Part shown: positions 39,759-47,416 of the stretch, piece by piece
Layout of the letters: the number at the start of each line of letters is the position of its first letter
Position numbering within the stretch: the stretch's first letter is position 1
Assembly (NCBI RefSeq): GCF_002936955.1
Contig: NZ_MPZM01000023.1
Coordinates: 1 to 47,416, forward strand
Length of the DNA: 47,416 nucleotides
Direction: 5' to 3'
From: Oceanisphaera arctica
GTDB taxonomy: Bacteria > Pseudomonadota > Gammaproteobacteria > Enterobacterales > Aeromonadaceae
Notes under the pieces: generated by a model
Seen by the model: the letters and a program-made list of their open reading frames with translations, nothing else
Database searches by the model: none
Told to the model about the DNA's origin: nothing
Translations under genes and position numbers: made by a program

Positions 39759-40219
39759 CCCTGTATCTGGACCTGCAAACTGCCTGTGATGAAGCGCCGG
39801 GTCTGCCGAGTGAGCAGCAACTGGAAACCTGGCTCAAGGCCGCACTGGCCGACGAGCGAGAAGAAACCGAAATCACGGTGCGGCTGGTCGACGAGATTGA
39901 GAGCCGCGAGCTCAACCGGGACTACCGAGGCAAGGACAAGTCCACCAATGTGCTGTCTTTTCCGTTCGAAGCTCCTCCCGGCATCGAACTGCCACTGCTG
40001 GGCGATCTGGTGATCTGCCGTCAGGTGGTTGAGCGAGAAGCGGCCGAGCAACAAAAGCCGCTGCAGGCCCATTGGGCACACATGGTGATACACGGCTGCT
40101 TGCATTTGCTCGGCTTCGACCATATTAAGGATGATGAAGCCGAAATCATGGAAGCCAGAGAGATAGCCATTCTGGCAGAACTCGGTATTACCAACCCCTA
40201 TCAAGACGATGAAGGTTAA
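39755..40219 (+). CDS. ybeY: rRNA maturation endoribonuclease YbeY
   Basis: A 154-aa zinc-dependent RNase for 16S rRNA 3' processing and ribosome quality control. The metal-binding H3xH5xH motif is H113-x3-H117-x5-H123 in [11 protein letters not shown], and the conserved [10 protein letters not shown] segment (63-72) is present. It is in the operon ybeZ-ybeY-corC-lnt, with 9 bp to corC. Confidence 0.96.
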   Translation: MTLYLDLQTACDEAPGLPSEQQLETWLKAALADEREETEITVRLVDEIESRELNRDYRGKDKSTNVLSFPFEAPPGIELPLLGDLVICRQVVEREAAEQQKPLQAHWAHMVIHGCLHLLGFDHIKDDEAEIMEAREIAILAELGITNPYQDDEG

Positions 40220-40228
40220 ACAAGGTCA

Positions 40229-41110
40229 ATGAGCGACGATAATTCGAACTCAGAAAACGGTTCGTCCACCAAGAAAAACTGGTTTGAGAAGCTGGGCCAG
40301 CTTTTTCAGGGCGAACCGAAGAATCGTGAAGAACTGGTTGAAGTGATCATGGAAGCAAGTCAGCGCGAGCTGATCGACCAGGACACCAAAGACATGATTG
40401 AAGGGGTGCTGGAAGTCAGCGAGCTGCGAGTGCGGGACATCATGATCCCCCGCTCACAGATGGTGACGGTAGAAAAATCCCAGCCAGTTTCCTCCTTCTT
40501 GCCGATGATCATCGAGTCTACCCACTCCCGCTTTCCCGTGGTCAACGAAGACAAGGATCACATCGAGGGCGTACTGCTGGCCAAGGATCTGCTGCAGTAC
40601 GGCTTTGCCCTCACCGACGAAGAGTTTTCCATCGACAAGGTGCTGCGCCCCGCCGTGGTGGTGCCCGAAAGCAAACGGCTCGACAAGCTGCTCAAGGAAT
40701 TCCGTCAGCAACGCTACCACATGGCCATCGTCGTCGACGAGTTCGGCGGTGTCTCCGGCCTGGTGACCATAGAGGATATTCTGGAGCTGATCGTCGGCGA
40801 CATCGAAGACGAATACGACGCGGAAGAAAGCGCCGAAATCCGTCAGATCACGTCGCGCGTCTATGCGGTGGCGGCACTGACCGACATCGAAGACTTCAAC
40901 GAGTTCTTTCATACCGACTTCAGCGACGATGAAGCCGACACCGTAGGTGGCCTGGTGATGCACGCCTTCGGTCATCTGCCCGCCAAGGGCGAACAGCTCG
41001 AACTCAACGGCTTCGTGTTCAAGGTCGCCCACGCCGACCGTCGACGTTTGCTGCAGTTACAGGTTAAGATACCGAACAATCAGGAAACCTCGACTTCGGA
41101 AGCCATATAA
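40229..41110 (+). CDS. corC: CBS-domain protein CorC (YbeX)
   Basis: A 293-aa cytosolic protein with a pair of CBS domains (about 72-190, starting [20 protein letters not shown]) and a C-terminal CorC/HlyC domain (about 205-285). It is linked to magnesium/cobalt efflux and ribosome metabolism. The start ATG follows ybeY by 9 bp, and lnt begins two bases after its stop. Confidence 0.94.
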   Translation: MSDDNSNSENGSSTKKNWFEKLGQLFQGEPKNREELVEVIMEASQRELIDQDTKDMIEGVLEVSELRVRDIMIPRSQMVTVEKSQPVSSFLPMIIESTHSRFPVVNEDKDHIEGVLLAKDLLQYGFALTDEEFSIDKVLRPAVVVPESKRLDKLLKEFRQQRYHMAIVVDEFGGVSGLVTIEDILELIVGDIEDEYDAEESAEIRQITSRVYAVAALTDIEDFNEFFHTDFSDDEADTVGGLVMHAFGHLPAKGEQLELNGFVFKVAHADRRRLLQLQVKIPNNQETSTSEAI

Positions 41111-41112
41111 CA

Positions 41113-42663
41113 GTGCGCCATTATCTACCTGTTCTCGGGGCCCTGCTTAGCGGGGCCCTCGGCGTTTTAGCCTTCAGCCCCTTCGACTACTGGCCACTGG
41201 CGCTGGTGTCGCTGTTCGGTCTTTATGCCGTTACCCAGAATCTTGGCCCCGTCATGGCCGCCAAACGCGGCTTTATCTGGGCCATGGGTTTCTATCTGCC
41301 GGGTTTGTGGTGGATTCACAACAGCATGACCATTTTCGGCGGCATTCCCCTGGCCGTCGCCTTTGTGCTGGTGGCCTTGCTGGCCGCCTACCTCAGCTTC
41401 TATACCGCCGCCGCCGTCTGGCTGGCACAACGGCTGGTGCCCTCTCCCCGCTGGCGAGCCCTGCTGGTGCTGCCGGCGTTACTGGTAATGGCCGACTGGC
41501 TGCGTGGCTGGGTACTGACCGGTTTTCCCTGGCTGTGGTTCGGTTACAGCCAGCTGGACGGCCCCCTCGCCGGGCTGGCACCGGTGCTGGGGGTGCAGGG
41601 CATCAGCTGGCTGCTGAGCTTTTCGGCGGCGGCGTTGTGGTTGTTGCTGCGCAATCGGTTCGTCTGGTGGCCGGGTCTGGCCGCGCTGCTGTTATGGGGC
41701 GCCGCCTTCGGCGCCGGCTTTGTACAATGGGTCACGCCTACCCAGAGCAGCCGCTTCGCCCTGGTGCAGGGCAATATAGAACAATCGCTGAAGTGGATTC
41801 CGGGTCAGCTGGAGCTGAGTCTGGAGCGTTATCTGGGACTGACCCTGCCCGAGCGGGATGCGGATGTGGTGATCTGGCCCGAGTCCGCGCTGCCGGCTTC
41901 CGAGCAACATCTGGCGCCCTGGCTGGAGCAGGTGGATCTGCTGATGCGCGAGCGCAACCAGAGCCTGATCACCGGCACCGTATCCCGCCCCGATACCGAC
42001 GAGGTTTATAACGCCGTTATCACCCTGGGCCGCAACGCCATTCCCTACCAGTCCGAGCACAGTAATCGCTATTACAAACAGCAGCTGGTGCCGATAGGTG
42101 AATTCGTGCCCTTCGGAAGCCTGCTGCGACCACTGGCGCCCTTCTTCAATCTGCCTATGTCGTCCTTCTCTCGCGGTGCAACCGACCAGCCGGATCTGAA
42201 TGCCGGTGGCCGTCACCTCAGCGTGGCCATCTGTTATGAAGTGGCCTTTCCGGGGCTGGTGCGGGATAACATGAAGCCCGATACCGATTATCTGCTGACC
42301 CTGTCCAACGACACCTGGTTCGGTCAGTCCATCGGCCCCTGGCAGCATCAGCAGATTGCCCGCATGCGCGCCCTGGAGCTGGGCCGACCGCTGATCCGCG
42401 CCACCAATAATGGCGTCACTCTGGTCACCGATGAAAAGGGCCAGATCACCGCCAGCCTGCCCCAGTTCGAAGCCGGCGTACTGCGCACCGAGGTCACCGG
42501 CATGACCGGACTCACGCCCTATGCCCGCTTCGGCAGCACACCGTTACTGATCTGGCTATTGGTCAGCGCGGCTCTGGGGATAACCCAAGGCCGGCGGCAA
42601 TACAAATGGCGCCAGAAAAAGCTGAATGCGAAAGAAAACCTGAGGCAGAAAGCGAGAAGCTGA
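41113..42663 (+). CDS. lnt: Apolipoprotein N-acyltransferase
   Basis: A 516-aa inner-membrane enzyme that adds the third acyl chain to lipoproteins, which the Lol system (lolB is in this window) then needs for sorting. N-terminal membrane helices (about 1-205) precede a periplasmic nitrilase domain with catalytic E257 (WPESALPAS), K322 (YYKQQLVPIGEF) and C374 (VAICYEVAFPG). The last helix is at about 478-495. The start is GTG at 41113. It ends the ybeZ operon before a bidirectional hairpin. Confidence 0.96.
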   Translation: MRHYLPVLGALLSGALGVLAFSPFDYWPLALVSLFGLYAVTQNLGPVMAAKRGFIWAMGFYLPGLWWIHNSMTIFGGIPLAVAFVLVALLAAYLSFYTAAAVWLAQRLVPSPRWRALLVLPALLVMADWLRGWVLTGFPWLWFGYSQLDGPLAGLAPVLGVQGISWLLSFSAAALWLLLRNRFVWWPGLAALLLWGAAFGAGFVQWVTPTQSSRFALVQGNIEQSLKWIPGQLELSLERYLGLTLPERDADVVIWPESALPASEQHLAPWLEQVDLLMRERNQSLITGTVSRPDTDEVYNAVITLGRNAIPYQSEHSNRYYKQQLVPIGEFVPFGSLLRPLAPFFNLPMSSFSRGATDQPDLNAGGRHLSVAICYEVAFPGLVRDNMKPDTDYLLTLSNDTWFGQSIGPWQHQQIARMRALELGRPLIRATNNGVTLVTDEKGQITASLPQFEAGVLRTEVTGMTGLTPYARFGSTPLLIWLLVSAALGITQGRRQYKWRQKKLNAKENLRQKARS

Positions 42664-42680
42664 ATAAAGTGAAGGAGTGA

Positions 42681-42711
42681 GGGGAAAGTCGGTGATCTGT
42701 CTTTCCCCTTT
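42681..42711. terminator. Hairpin between convergent lnt and the M50-HlyD gene
   Basis: The stem GGGGAAAG/CTTTCCCC with a 14-base interior is followed by TTT. It sits in the 105-bp gap between the two convergent stop codons. Confidence 0.55.
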
Positions 42712-42768
42712 CTGTTTCTGTCCCGTGGTGTGGGCCTTGTTGTCCAGGCCAAGAAGAGTTGTCTTGAT

Positions 42769-44886
42769 TCAGAAACCACTTTCCCGGATCAAAATCGCCA
42801 GCACCCTGCGTAACTGGTACCACAACCAGCTGCGCGATTCTCCCTCCACCCTGACCACACCGGGCAAGCGGGCATCAATGCGGCTTATAGGGCTGATATC
42901 ATTCAGCGTCATCGATACCCGGTAGTGGCCTTCTTCCGGCACCAGACGATCTTCGACGACGCGTCGCACCGCAATGGGGCCGCCATATTCCGAGCTCAAC
43001 TCACCATAAGGCAATGCAAAGACGGCGCCGATATCCACGTCACGGATTTTCACCGGCAGAGCCTCCATCCCCGGCCGGTCGGCAATAAAGACCCCCTGAC
43101 TACCCGCCCGGACCAGATCGAGATATTGCTCCCCGATATATCCTTCTACATGGAACCGGGTCGGCTCAACCAGCGACAGCAATGGCATCTCGGTACCCAC
43201 CCAAACACCGGGGTGCAATGATTCAATTTGTGTAACCCTGCCGGTAAAAGGGGCACGCAGTTGCAGCCGTTCTTGCCGAGCCTGCAATCCGGCTCTTCGT
43301 TCCAGCAACCGCTGATGTTGTTGTTCGGTAATGGCGCGAACGGCCTTTTCCTGTACCGAGCTGCCGCTGCGATCCAGCAACAGCCGAACCAGTTGCAGCT
43401 CTTCTTCCACCTGTTGCAACTCGAAGTTCAACGGCTCCGACTCCAGCCGCACCAGCAACTGACCGGCTTCAACTGCATCACCCTGTTTCACCGCCATCTC
43501 CATGATGACAGCCGGCTCGGATACAAACAGACTCTGTTCGGACTGGGCCTTCAGCACCGCCGGTACCGCCACTCCCACATGCAGAGGCAACAAGCTCAGC
43601 ATCAGCACACCCGCCGCCAGTGCCCAGAACAGCAGGCGGCCAGTTCCCATGCTGCATTCACTTCGACGCTTCCACCACACGCTCACTTCCCTCCAGATTG
43701 GCAACACAATGAACCAGAGCACTTCCACCACAAACAGCAATATACCCAGCACCTTGAAGAACAGGTGATAAACCAGCAGGGCGATGCCCAGAAACAGAAA
43801 GAAGCGATACAGCCAGGTCGCCCAGGCATAAGCCACCATCAATCGGGTTCTGCCCCGGGGTTGCGGCTCGGGCAGGGGATCCTTCAATCCCAGCAGCAAA
43901 TGACGCAGCCGCCAGCGCCCAAAGGCGAAGGCCCGCTGCTGCAGATTTTCTATTCCCAGCCAGTCGGAAAAGGCATAGTAGCCGTCGAAGCGCAGAAAGG
44001 GACTGATATTGACCAGTACCGAGGTAACCCAACTGGTGGTGGCAACAAAGAAGGCAGCGCTGCGCAAGGGACCATCGGGTAACAGATTCCACAGAAAGGT
44101 CGCCAGCAGGGCCAGATACAGCTCGGTACGCACCCCGGCGGTCACAATACGCAGCCGGGCGGCTCTGGATCTCAGCCGCCAGGCATCGGTGGTATCGGTA
44201 TAGAGCACCGGAAACATCACCAGCAGGGCTACGCCCATGGAGGCGACCCGGCAGCCCTGACGTTTGGCGGCAAAGGCATGGCCCAGCTCGTGAGCGCTTT
44301 TCACTACCGCCAGGGTCAACCCATAAAAAACCAACCCCTCCAGGCTGAAAAAGTGCAGAAAGGTAGACCAGAAGCTGTCCCACTGGCGCACCACCAGCAC
44401 CAGTCCGAGTCCCCCGAGTGACAACAGCAGATAATGGGTGACAGGCGCAAACAACCAATTCAGCCGAGGCGTCCAACGGTTCAGCCAGGGATCCGGGCGG
44501 AACAGTGGGATACGAATAAACAGATAGTGATGGATCAACCAACGCCAGAATCCCAGCAGCTGGTCAGCATACTGCTGATAAACATGTTGTGAGGCCTCGA
44601 CGGTGCGGGACTCGATCAAGTTATTCGACACCACAAAGTCGATAAATGCCGCCAACTCTTCGGGGCGATAATCATGGCCCTGATTGTTCAACTCCAACAA
44701 GAACCCTTCTGCCGAGGCTCCCGCCTGCCAGTGACGGATCAAATAAAGCGCCTCGGCCGACAACGCAAAATACTTGTTACGCACCGCGTCAAACAGCAGC
44801 CAGCGCGGAGCGCCATCCTCATCGGGGGCTCCGGGTAACAATCGCAGGTTTTGACGCAATGGAGGCAATACAGCACCGATGGTCAT
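42769..44886 (-). CDS. PqqD-like / M50 metalloprotease / HlyD adaptor fusion protein
   Basis: A 705-aa membrane protein with three parts. Residues about 25-95 (WLLFDAVRNKYFALS, LYLIRHW, EELAAFIDFVVSNNLI) look like a PqqD-type winged-helix peptide-binding domain. Residues about 145-400 form a multi-helix M50 protease core with zinc motif HELGH (199-203) and the third-ligand region FDGYY (D301). After a membrane helix (about 416-435), residues 440-705 are an HlyD/lipoyl-type periplasmic adaptor (VSEPAVIMEMAVKQGDAVEAGQLLV, LQLRAPFTGRVTQIESLHPG). The family is often annotated as peptide zinc metalloprotease. It starts 4 bp after the GAF-HlyD gene, downstream of an adhesin, so processing or export of that adhesin is the likely job. 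This is inference. Confidence 0.85.
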   Translation of the reverse strand: MTIGAVLPPLRQNLRLLPGAPDEDGAPRWLLFDAVRNKYFALSAEALYLIRHWQAGASAEGFLLELNNQGHDYRPEELAAFIDFVVSNNLIESRTVEASQHVYQQYADQLLGFWRWLIHHYLFIRIPLFRPDPWLNRWTPRLNWLFAPVTHYLLLSLGGLGLVLVVRQWDSFWSTFLHFFSLEGLVFYGLTLAVVKSAHELGHAFAAKRQGCRVASMGVALLVMFPVLYTDTTDAWRLRSRAARLRIVTAGVRTELYLALLATFLWNLLPDGPLRSAAFFVATTSWVTSVLVNISPFLRFDGYYAFSDWLGIENLQQRAFAFGRWRLRHLLLGLKDPLPEPQPRGRTRLMVAYAWATWLYRFFLFLGIALLVYHLFFKVLGILLFVVEVLWFIVLPIWREVSVWWKRRSECSMGTGRLLFWALAAGVLMLSLLPLHVGVAVPAVLKAQSEQSLFVSEPAVIMEMAVKQGDAVEAGQLLVRLESEPLNFELQQVEEELQLVRLLLDRSGSSVQEKAVRAITEQQHQRLLERRAGLQARQERLQLRAPFTGRVTQIESLHPGVWVGTEMPLLSLVEPTRFHVEGYIGEQYLDLVRAGSQGVFIADRPGMEALPVKIRDVDIGAVFALPYGELSSEYGGPIAVRRVVEDRLVPEEGHYRVSMTLNDISPISRIDARLPGVVRVEGESRSWLWYQLRRVLAILIRESGF

Positions 44887-44890
44887 GTCA

Positions 44891-46234
44891 CTACCAACCC
44901 AGCCATTGGCGCGTACTGGTAATGGGGCGACGGAACAAATAGAAGAACAGACTTACCTTGTTGCCGTAGACTTTTGCCGTACCCCTAGTTCCTATTCTGG
45001 GCAGAGTCGTGTCGTTCTTCAGGCCATCAAGCCGGGCAATCAAACGATACGCCATCAGATCATCGGGAGTGCGTTGCGGCTCGTAGCTCGCATGCTGGAG
45101 GTGTGCCGACCAGGCAGACAGAGGATCATTATCAAAGAACACCTTGATCTCGGCACCCAGCTGCAAGGTAATCGAGTCTTTTACCGCCAGCATGATTTCA
45201 AGCTCTACCGCCTTGGGGTCGGCCAGCAGCAAGATGCGCTCGCCGATGTTGACCGGTCGCCCTTTCCACTCGTTCGGATCGCCCAACACCGCAATGCCGG
45301 CCCCCGGTGCGGTCAGTGTGGTCTTTGCCAACCGGGAACGGGCATAGTTCAGCTCTGCCTGCCGCAATCTTACCCGCGACTCCAGCTCGGCCAGACGTGC
45401 TTTCTGGGATGGATCCATAAAACCGCTTTGCTGGACGGTTTTCAGCTCGGCCCGGGCCACCAGTAACGCCTGCTGGGCTATCTCGTACTCATTGGCAAGT
45501 TCGCTATCTTCAAACTGCACCAATGGCTCACCGCGTTTAACACCCTGATTAGGCATGACGTTCAGTTGTTTGACGGCGCCATTGAGCGGCGCACTGATCA
45601 CCAATGGATCCCGGGCGATGACTTCAACCGGAGCCAGGGTGCTGAGCCGCACCGGCGCCCACATCACGGCCAGCAGCAGGATAGCCAGCAACAGCCAGGT
45701 TTTTCTCTGACGCATACGCTGCAGAGCGTTTTTGAACGGCAGCCGACGCTGCAGTGCAAACAAGGCATGCCCTATGGTGCCGGACAGGTGCTCCATGACG
45801 CCTCGTTCCTGTTCGGTCCAGGGCTCGGAGCGAAACAGCAGCAAGACACCGAGTATGCGCCCTTCCTCGGCCACCGCTCGCAGCGGTGCCCAGAGCAGCT
45901 GCTCTGGGGCCATGTCCTGCCAGTCGAGCCGTAACGCCTCGGGCACCAGGCCTATATCAAACGCCGACAGCTGCCGGGCGTCCTCGCGTTGCGAAAGATG
46001 ACCGGCAAGACGTTCAGTCCAGGCAACAAACGGTGAGGTGTAGTCCACCGTTGGAATATCCGACGCCGCCACCACCTGCAGATGACTCAACTCTTCCCCC
46101 AGTATCAACACGCTCTGGGTATAGGGAACACAATGATGGGTTTGATTGACGATGGTATAAAACAGCTGCGCAAGGCTGCTTGCCTTGCGCAATTGTTGTT
46201 CCAGCCCCAATAAAGCTGCAACATGTTGGTTCAC
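44891..46234 (-). CDS. GAF-domain HlyD-type adaptor protein
   Basis: A 447-aa protein. Residues about 15-165 form a cytoplasmic GAF-like sensor domain (PYTQSVLILGEELSHLQVVA, LLWAPLRAVAEEGRILGVLLL). One membrane helix lies at about 180-196. The periplasmic part is an HlyD adaptor with two lipoyl halves (VISAPLNGAVKQLNVMPNQGV and LTAPGAGIAVL) around a coiled coil (about 245-310). The start is GTG at 46234, with AAGGAG five bases upstream. The gene lies between the adhesin and the M50-HlyD gene. A GAF domain on an export adaptor suggests ligand-controlled gating. The ligand is unknown. Confidence 0.87.
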   Translation of the reverse strand: MNQHVAALLGLEQQLRKASSLAQLFYTIVNQTHHCVPYTQSVLILGEELSHLQVVAASDIPTVDYTSPFVAWTERLAGHLSQREDARQLSAFDIGLVPEALRLDWQDMAPEQLLWAPLRAVAEEGRILGVLLLFRSEPWTEQERGVMEHLSGTIGHALFALQRRLPFKNALQRMRQRKTWLLLAILLLAVMWAPVRLSTLAPVEVIARDPLVISAPLNGAVKQLNVMPNQGVKRGEPLVQFEDSELANEYEIAQQALLVARAELKTVQQSGFMDPSQKARLAELESRVRLRQAELNYARSRLAKTTLTAPGAGIAVLGDPNEWKGRPVNIGERILLLADPKAVELEIMLAVKDSITLQLGAEIKVFFDNDPLSAWSAHLQHASYEPQRTPDDLMAYRLIARLDGLKNDTTLPRIGTRGTAKVYGNKVSLFFYLFRRPITSTRQWLGW

Positions 46235-46243
46235 ATTTGCTCC

Positions 46244-47416
46244 TTAAACCGTGGTCAGCATATTCAACAACCGGTTGCCATAAGCTTCCATCGCATCTAC
46301 TTCGGTAGCCAGCTGCTCGGCCAGCGGCACAAAGCCGGTCACCGGCAATTCTGTCGATGGCTGCTCCGGGCTGTCTGAAGCTTTGTTGCGCAGCAGCTCT
46401 TCAATGTCCAGCTTGATCTCCAGGATACGTATCTGGCCATCGCTACCCACCGCCTGGATCCTGAGCGTCAGATCTTTTACCTGCCCGGGGGAGTTTATAG
46501 TGACGTTGCCGGTGTTCGGGTCAATAATGACCCAGTTAGGCAGAACAGAACCGTCGGCCAGAGAGCCACTGTAGCTCTGTCCCTGCTCGGCTTTGCTGTC
46601 GGCAATGGCAATGGACAACTGATCCCTTGCTGTAGGAATAATGCTGGACACTTTCATTGCTATCGAGTCAAAAGCTTGCCGCTGTGCCTTGCTGAAGACC
46701 ACTTCGCCATTATCACTCACATTGACATCAACCGATGCCCTGACCGTGGTATTACCATCGGTTCCGGTGGTTTGTACTACCAGAGCGCCAGACTCCGACA
46801 GCAAGACGGTGTCTGTTGATGTTTTGGGCGTCACAAAGCCGACTCCGGCACTGTCGTCCTGGCTTCCATCCTTGTTGACCAGCCCTTGCGGCAGGGACGA
46901 CAAGGTGTTGGTCACCGGAGTGTTATCCACCTTGGGTGGCGGCACATCGGTGTTTTTGACCGGTGGCGTTACCGGGGTTTCCTTCGGTGGGGCCAACACT
47001 TCCAGCAGGTATTCACGGGACACTTGTGCTCCAGCCTGGTCCAGCGCAGTCAGGGTAACCCTGAACTTACCGGCTTCGGTCGGCTTGCCGGTAATGATCC
47101 CGGTCTCCGGGTTATAACTCAGCCCCTTGGGCAAGCCCTTGATGACAAAATCAAGGTCCTCACCGTTCGCTGCACTGTCTATATCGGTAAAGAGCACTGA
47201 AATATCACGCTGGTAGTCTTTACCAAAATTCCATTGCTCATTGATATTGGTAGTCAGCGCCACCGGGTTATCGTTCTGACCCTGGAGGGTGATGGTCAGG
47301 GTCGCACTGTCGCTCAGCTCACCGGCATCGGTGACGGTATAGCTGAAGGTCTCGGTCAGGGTCTGACCGCTGGTGCGCAGGGCCTGCACCGCCGCGTTGT
47401 TTTCGTCGATGACGTA
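46244..47416 (-). CDS. Large VCBS/cadherin-like surface adhesin, C-terminal part
   Basis: The C-terminal 390 residues of a protein whose start lies beyond the right edge. They begin inside a VCBS repeat (NNAAVQAL, LTETFSYTVTDAGELSDSATLTITL, QNDNPVA). A cadherin/He_PIG-type Ig domain follows (DLDFVIKGLPKGLSYNPETG-type, then AGKFRVTLTALDQAGAQVSREYLLEV). A proline-rich linker (PPKETPVTPPVKNTDVPPP), a second PIG-like module (VLPNWVIIDPNTGNVTI) and an acidic helical tail (AEQLATEVDAMEAYGNRLL) complete it. No RTX nonapeptides and no typical type I secretion tail are visible. Such proteins mediate surface or biofilm adhesion. The two adaptor genes follow on the same strand, the nearest 9 bp away. 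Confidence 0.85.
   Translation of the reverse strand, partial: YVIDENNAAVQALRTSGQTLTETFSYTVTDAGELSDSATLTITLQGQNDNPVALTTNINEQWNFGKDYQRDISVLFTDIDSAANGEDLDFVIKGLPKGLSYNPETGIITGKPTEAGKFRVTLTALDQAGAQVSREYLLEVLAPPKETPVTPPVKNTDVPPPKVDNTPVTNTLSSLPQGLVNKDGSQDDSAGVGFVTPKTSTDTVLLSESGALVVQTTGTDGNTTVRASVDVNVSDNGEVVFSKAQRQAFDSIAMKVSSIIPTARDQLSIAIADSKAEQGQSYSGSLADGSVLPNWVIIDPNTGNVTINSPGQVKDLTLRIQAVGSDGQIRILEIKLDIEELLRNKASDSPEQPSTELPVTGFVPLAEQLATEVDAMEAYGNRLLNMLTTV

Noticed and set aside
42664-42768. A small gene between lnt and the M50-HlyD gene
   Set aside because: Only a hairpin terminator and short non-conserved frames are present in the 105-bp gap.

Overview
The window is chromosomal DNA from a GC-rich gammaproteobacterium. 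Many gene orders match Escherichia coli syntenic blocks: hemA-prfA-prmC-sirB1-kdsA with lolB-ispE-prs diverging, pth-ychF, gmhA-yafJ beside fadE, purM-purN beside upp-uraA, ravA-viaA, and a Met/Gln/Leu tRNA cluster beside ubiF, miaB, ybeZ-ybeY-corC-lnt. The content is most like the marine Aeromonadaceae relatives (Oceanimonas/Zobellella/Oceanisphaera type). That placement is an inference from gene content and was not tested by a search.

Layout. 1-800: a frameshifted FabH-like tail and two tandem tRNA-Tyr genes. 806-1223: a MITE-like insertion with IS50/Tn5-like ends and a 9-bp target duplication. 1243-5359: an RND efflux pump and its adaptor. 5467-8207: a short-chain dehydrogenase behind three 22-bp tandem repeats, then xthA and hda. 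8167-13280: a DUF2066 protein, uracil uptake and salvage (uraA, upp) and purine synthesis (purM, purN). 13863-20885: yafJ, gmhA, fadE, ravA and a viaA with a probable 5' frameshift. 20894-23748: a GNAT acetyltransferase and an NfeD/slipin pair. 23893-31537: LPS Kdo synthesis, translation termination, haem, lipoprotein, isoprenoid and PRPP genes. 32095-34735: a TauE/SafE permease, pth and ychF. 35001-35644: six tRNAs plus two decayed tRNA-Gln-like remnants. 35856-42663: ubiF, miaB, ybeZ, ybeY, corC, lnt. 42769-47416: a leftward set of a PqqD-like/M50/HlyD protein, a GAF-HlyD protein and the C-terminal part of a large VCBS/cadherin-like surface protein that runs off the right edge.

Two things stand out. 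First, the intergenic regions carry a mosaic structured repeat family: copies at 837-1159 (reverse), 13362-13850 and 31617-32022, and a 52-bp ends-only derivative at 21461-21512. Its stems are kept by compensatory base changes between copies. One copy sits inside IS50-like terminal inverted repeats. Second, the right end encodes a possible non-standard export or processing system for a giant adhesin. It has two HlyD-type adaptors, one with a cytoplasmic GAF sensor domain and one fused to a PqqD-like domain and an intramembrane HELGH metalloprotease. No ABC transporter and no RTX repeats are visible.

Other intergenic signals are a 56-bp direct repeat pair, G-rich GGGATTA arrays with complementary C-rich arms, a candidate fadE operator and a folded leader before prs. 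Several apparent single-base frameshifts (fabH tail, viaA start) may be real decay or assembly errors.
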